Assembly: GCA_031398975.1 (NCBI GenBank)
Contig: JANNOI010000020.1
Span: 1 to 64,000 of the forward strand
Length of the DNA: 64,000 bases
Direction: 5' to 3'
Source: JAKFWI01 sp031398975
Lineage (GTDB): Bacteria; Pseudomonadota; Alphaproteobacteria; Caulobacterales; Aquidulcibacteraceae
The notes beneath the pieces were generated by a model. It saw only the letters and a program-made list of their open reading frames with translations, was not told the origin of the DNA and did not search any database. Positions 60,763-64,000 of this stretch are shown piece by piece. The translations under genes were made by a program, and so were the position numbers. Position 1 is the first letter of the stretch. Each line of letters starts with the position of its first letter.

Positions 60763-60813
60763 TAGACCGTTTCCCAAAAAGTGTTACGCGGTTTTCGGAC
60801 GAGAAACGTTCTA
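60763..60813. repeat. 51-bp palindromic repeat, copy 2, inverted (hisH-hisA spacer)
   Basis: This is the reverse complement of the element at 58810-58860 with two base changes. It begins TAGACCGTTTCCC and ends GAAACGTTCTA. The terminal inverted repeat is imperfect by one base. It lies 11 bp upstream of the hisA ATG, in the leader of hisA. Confidence 0.92.
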
Positions 60814-60823
60814 ACTTCAAGTG

Positions 60824-60875
60824 TAGAGCGGTTTTTCTCGATTGGATTGAATCAATCCAATCGAGAACCGCTCTA
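60824..60875. repeat. 52-bp near-perfect palindrome of a second repeat family
   Basis: The left arm tagagcggtttttctcgatt runs into ggattga, and the right arm tcaatccaatcgag ends in aaccgctcta. The arms pair almost fully with a short T-bulge. Its ends (TAGAGCGG) echo the other element (TAGACCG). Such intergenic palindromes recur in many alphaproteobacterial genomes; their spread is not known. Confidence 0.88.
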
Positions 60876-60913
60876 GTTCCGGTCCGGGGCCGAAGGCCCG
60901 CGCTTTCATGGCC

Positions 60914-61537
60914 TCAAGGCTTCCACGCCAAAAAGCGCGACAGGAGCGAGAGGCCAATGGCCTGGCTTTTCTCGGGGTGAAACTGCACGCCGGCCAGATT
61001 GTCCCGCGCCAGCGCGCAGGCGAAGGCCTCGCCATGGGTGGTGCGCGCCGCGACGGCATCCTCCGCGACGGGATCGACGATGTAGGAGTGCATGAAATAG
61101 GCGTGAGAAGAGGGGCTCAAGCCGTCGAACACGGGGTGCGGGCGCACCGGCGCCGCCGCGTTCCACCCCATGTGCGGGCTACGCAGGCCCGGCCCCACTT
61201 CGAGCGGCCGGCACACCCCCGCGATCCACCCGAGCCCCGGCGTGCGCCCGTGCTCGAGCCCTTCGTCCATCATCAGCTGCATGCCCACGCAGATGCCCAG
61301 AAGCGGGCGCGCCCGCGCAAGCGCCGTCTCGCACAGCGCCTCGAGCGCGCCGGAGGCGCCAAGCCCCCGCATGCATTCTCCGAACGCGCCCTGGCCGGGC
61401 AGCACGACCCGATCCGCCGCGGCGATCGCGTCGGGGTCGGCGGTCACGCACACGGCCTGAGCCCCCGCGGCGCGGAGCGCGCGCTCCACCGAGCGCAGAT
61501 TGCCGGAGCCGTAATCGATCAGGACCAGATTGCTCAT
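60914..61537 (-). CDS. hisH: Imidazole glycerol phosphate synthase glutaminase HisH
   Basis: A 207-residue class I glutaminase. The nucleophile is C83 in LLGICVGMQLM; GVQFHPEKS holds the histidine and glutamate. DYGSGNLRSVERAL opens the fold. It feeds ammonia to HisF. hisB is 31 bp upstream; hisA is 162 bp downstream past two repeats. Confidence 0.96.
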   Translation of the reverse strand: MSNLVLIDYGSGNLRSVERALRAAGAQAVCVTADPDAIAAADRVVLPGQGAFGECMRGLGASGALEALCETALARARPLLGICVGMQLMMDEGLEHGRTPGLGWIAGVCRPLEVGPGLRSPHMGWNAAAPVRPHPVFDGLSPSSHAYFMHSYIVDPVAEDAVAARTTHGEAFACALARDNLAGVQFHPEKSQAIGLSLLSRFLAWKP

Positions 61538-61568
61538 GTACGCCTAACGATCACGGGACGCCCACCCT

Positions 61569-62156
61569 TCAAAGCACGCCCTTGGTTGAGGGGGCCCCGC
61601 GCCCGGCGCGGGGGTCGATCTCGGCGGCTTCGCGCCGCGCGCGGGCCAGGGCCTTGAAGCAGGATTCCACGATATGGTGGGTGTTCTCGCCATAGAGCGT
61701 CTCGATATGGAGGCAGGCGCCCGAATTCATCGCGAAGGCGTGGAACCATTCCTTGAAGAGCTCGGTGTCCATTTCCCCGAGCTTCGGCCGCGGAAGGCTC
61801 ACCCGCCAGATCAGGTAGGGCCGGTTCGAGAGGTCGATCGCGGCGCGGGAGAGCGTTTCGTCCATCGGGATATAGGCGGCGCCGAAACGCCGCACCCCCG
61901 CGCCGCCCGCCAGCGCCTCCTTTACCGCCAAACCGATGCAAATGCCGACGTCTTCAACCGTATGGTGCATGTCTACATGCAGATCGCCTGCCGCCGCGAC
62001 CTTCAAATCGATGCTCGAATGCTTGGCGAATGTTTCGAGCATGTGATCAAAAAAGCCGATGCCTGTGGAGATCTCGCTCTGTCCTTCTCCATCGAGATCT
62101 AGCGCGACATCTATCTTTGTTTCTTTTGTCGCGCGGCTGAACTTCCCTTTGCGCAT
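61569..62156 (-). CDS. hisB: Imidazoleglycerol-phosphate dehydratase
   Basis: A 195-residue dehydratase, the monofunctional form. The metal motifs are FFDHMLETFAKHS, MHHTVEDVGI, and THHIVESCFKAL. It is the first gene of the hisB-hisH-hisA-hisF-hisE run. In Rhizobiales hslV is often its divergent neighbour; here a GGDEF/EAL gene is. Confidence 0.96.
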   Translation of the reverse strand: MRKGKFSRATKETKIDVALDLDGEGQSEISTGIGFFDHMLETFAKHSSIDLKVAAAGDLHVDMHHTVEDVGICIGLAVKEALAGGAGVRRFGAAYIPMDETLSRAAIDLSNRPYLIWRVSLPRPKLGEMDTELFKEWFHAFAMNSGACLHIETLYGENTHHIVESCFKALARARREAAEIDPRAGRGAPSTKGVL

Positions 62157-62293
62157 CTCTCATCCTCTCGGCGCCGGCGTCTCAAAGGCGATTATCACCC
62201 AGTTTAGCTCATCCTAATCAATTGAAGCTAGGAATGCGTAAGGATCGACCTTCGGCTGCGGCCGGCAGAAGGCGTACTTGGCGTGTAGACACT

Positions 62294-64000
62294 ATGGCGA
62301 GCGGGCGGACGACGGGTAAGTGGCGGTTCAAGCCCCTGCGGCTTGAGATGCGCTTTGGCTTGTTCCTGGGCGCGATGATGCTGCTTGTGGCGATCGCGGC
62401 GAGCCTCATCCTGGTGGACGCGAGCGGCCGCCAGTCCCGCCAGCACGTGCGGGCCGTAGTCACCGAGCTTGCGCGCGCGGTCGCGGTTAGCCTGGGCGAG
62501 AGCATGGACGGGCGCGACCCCGTGCGCGCGGAAAAGCTGATCCAGCGGCTGGAAAGCTTCGGCGGCTTGGCCGAGGTGCGGGTGGTGGATGAGCGCGGGG
62601 TCCTGGTGGCGGCGTTCGCGGGGCCCCGGCGCAGCGCGCCGCGGAAGCTCCTCGAGCAGGTCGAGGCCGCCATCCCCACGCCGGAGGGCCAGCCCGCGGG
62701 GCGGGTTCTGATCACGGTGGACCGGTCCGTGTTTGCGCGGTCTGGCGGGCCCACCTTGATGGCGGCCATGGCCGTGATCTTCACGCTGCTCGCCCTTACC
62801 GCGCTGCTGACCATGGCGTTCGTGCGCCGCGCGATCGCGCCCTTGCGGCAATTGACGGCGTTCGCCGAGCAGGTGTCCGCGCACCGCCTCTCCGAGATCC
62901 GCATCGAGACGGGCGACGAGTTCGAAACGCTCGCGCGGGCCTTCAACCACATGATCGCGCGCATGGAAAGTTCGATGCGGCGGATCCAGCACCTCGCCTT
63001 CGTGGACGCAGCGACCGGCCTTCCGAACAATGAGCGGCTGAACCGGGAGCTGAAGGCCGCGATCGACAATTCCGCCGCGGCGGGGGCGCCGGGGGTGCTG
63101 TTCCTGCTGAGCCTCGAACGCATGCTTTTGGTCACCGAGACTCTGGGGCAGGAGGCGGGGCGCCATGTACTCGTGGCCGCGTCGCAGAGCTTGACGGCGG
63201 CGGTCAAGGCCTCCGACCCTTGGGGTGGGACGGGGGAGGGGCCCGCGCCCGTGATCGCGCGCCTGCCGAGCAACGAATTCGCCGTGCTCTATCCCGTCTT
63301 GCCGCGGGGGGTGGATTTGCGGGGGCTGGCGCAGGCTTTGAAGGGCGCGTTCAGCGAGGCGGTGCTGTGGCGGGAACATCGCATCACGCTGTGCTGCGTC
63401 ACCGGGGCCGCGTTCTTCCCCCGCGACGGGCGCACCGTCGATACCGTGCTGCGCCACGCGCGCCTGGCGCGCAACGCCGCCCGCGAAGCCCCCGATCAGG
63501 TGCGCTTCTTCAACCGCCTGCTCGATCGCGCCGCCAACGCCCGGCTCAACCTCGAAAAGGAAATCCGCGCCGCGCTGGAGGAGAACCAGTTCAAGGCCCA
63601 TTTCCAGCCCAAGCTCAATCTGCGCACCGGCCGTATCGAGGGCGCCGAGGCGCTGGCGCGCTGGGAGCGGCCGGACAAGACGATCGTCGGCCCCGGCAAA
63701 TTCATCCCGGCGGCGGAGGAGATGGGCCTGATCGGGCCGATCTCGGAGGCGATCCTGCGCGATGCGTGCTGGAAGGCGGCGGCGTGGTCCCGGGAGGGGC
63801 TGTCCGCGCGGGTGGCGGTGAACGTCTCGGCGCTGCAATTCGCGGACGAGAAATTCCCGGAAAAAGTGATGGCCATCCTCGATCAGGCGGGCCTGCCCAG
63901 CGCGTGCCTCGAGCTCGAGATCACCGAATCGGTGGCCATGGCCGACGTCGACCGGGCGCTGCGCCTGATCGAGCCGCTGCGGGCGCGGGGCGTTGCGTTC
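62294..64000 (+). CDS. Membrane HAMP-GGDEF(degenerate)-EAL protein (3' end off window)
   Basis: The first 569 residues are visible. Helix 1 (22-41), a periplasmic stretch, and helix 2 (155-176) enclose a sensor; HAMP is at about 178-225. The GGDEF domain is degenerate: the signature is LPSNEFAV (324-331). The EAL domain has E452 in GAEALARW, VNVSALQF and LELEITES, so phosphodiesterase activity on cyclic-di-GMP is likely. The start ATG 62294 is chosen for the TM pattern. It may act as a phosphodiesterase with a non-cyclase GTP- or partner-binding domain. Confidence 0.9.
   Translation, partial: MASGRTTGKWRFKPLRLEMRFGLFLGAMMLLVAIAASLILVDASGRQSRQHVRAVVTELARAVAVSLGESMDGRDPVRAEKLIQRLESFGGLAEVRVVDERGVLVAAFAGPRRSAPRKLLEQVEAAIPTPEGQPAGRVLITVDRSVFARSGGPTLMAAMAVIFTLLALTALLTMAFVRRAIAPLRQLTAFAEQVSAHRLSEIRIETGDEFETLARAFNHMIARMESSMRRIQHLAFVDAATGLPNNERLNRELKAAIDNSAAAGAPGVLFLLSLERMLLVTETLGQEAGRHVLVAASQSLTAAVKASDPWGGTGEGPAPVIARLPSNEFAVLYPVLPRGVDLRGLAQALKGAFSEAVLWREHRITLCCVTGAAFFPRDGRTVDTVLRHARLARNAAREAPDQVRFFNRLLDRAANARLNLEKEIRAALEENQFKAHFQPKLNLRTGRIEGAEALARWERPDKTIVGPGKFIPAAEEMGLIGPISEAILRDACWKAAAWSREGLSARVAVNVSALQFADEKFPEKVMAILDQAGLPSACLELEITESVAMADVDRALRLIEPLRARGVAF

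Noticed and set aside
1..64000. CRISPR array
   Set aside because: No direct repeats with regular unique spacers were seen; the tandem repeats found are inside coding sequence.
1..64000. tRNA, rRNA genes or insertion sequences
   Set aside because: No cloverleaf with a TTCGA-type loop, no rRNA motif, and no transposase or terminal-repeat pair beyond the short palindromes was found.

Overview
The window is GC-rich chromosomal DNA of an alphaproteobacterium. The gene order is the one kept around the replication origin in Rhizobiales and Caulobacterales: leuS-lptE-holA, parB-parA-rsmG-mnmG-mnmE, rho, hemJ-hemH-hemE, then ppsR-maf-aroE-coaE-dnaQ, secB, timA and smr. I cannot fix the order or genus from sequence alone. 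The first ~588 bases do not belong to this genome. They carry the end of rpsL and the start of rpsG with a planctomycete-like S7, and they join abruptly inside a truncated alphaproteobacterial sdhA. This is most simply an assembly chimera at a contig end.

Layout. 0.6-1.8 kb: sdhA (cut), sdhD and sdhC, with a sigma70-type promoter at 1825-1852. 1.8-6.1 kb: a sterol desaturase-family membrane protein, an exported EF-hand protein and a Gly/Ala/Ser-rich exported protein, divergent from an OmpR/EnvZ-type pair, with inverted GTTACAAA boxes between them. 6.1-11.8 kb: a TSUP permease, ferredoxin-NADP reductase, an alkyladenine DNA glycosylase joined to an ABC-2 exporter, and a hemerythrin-domain protein continuous with an Asp/Arg/Ser repeat tail. 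11.9-24.4 kb: trpS, murJ, glnD, a coiled-coil membrane protein, mutS, a Bcr/CflA-type MFS pump and a malic enzyme. 24.3-34.4 kb: an ampG-like transporter, a hybrid histidine kinase, yifB, yraN, rsmI, an LppC-type lipoprotein, hemW, rdgB and rph. 34.5-40.5 kb: hrcA, grpE, leuS, lptE and holA. 40.5-48.5 kb: the parAB-rsmG-mnmG-mnmE block with two parS sites, a DUF6489-type protein, a dienelactone hydrolase and a quinone oxidoreductase. 48.5-52.9 kb: a pair of tiny membrane-protein genes, rho and the heme genes. 52.9-53.3 kb: a gene-free spacer at the position of the chromosomal origin. 53.3-58.8 kb: the ppsR-to-smr block. 58.8-62.2 kb: hisB-hisH-hisA-hisF-hisE with palindromic repeats around and inside it. 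62.3-64.0 kb: a membrane GGDEF/EAL protein running off the window.

Most genes are housekeeping: replication start and segregation, tRNA and rRNA modification, heme, histidine and shikimate synthesis, lipopolysaccharide and peptidoglycan assembly, and heat-shock control. I see no CRISPR array, insertion sequence, prophage, tRNA or rRNA gene. The best leads for something new are the hemerythrin/repeat protein with its internal start and general-stress-type promoter, the EF-hand/two-component locus with divergent operators, the two tiny membrane proteins behind rho, the mnmE gene without a usual start codon, and a 51-bp palindromic repeat family that supplies the hisE stop codon.
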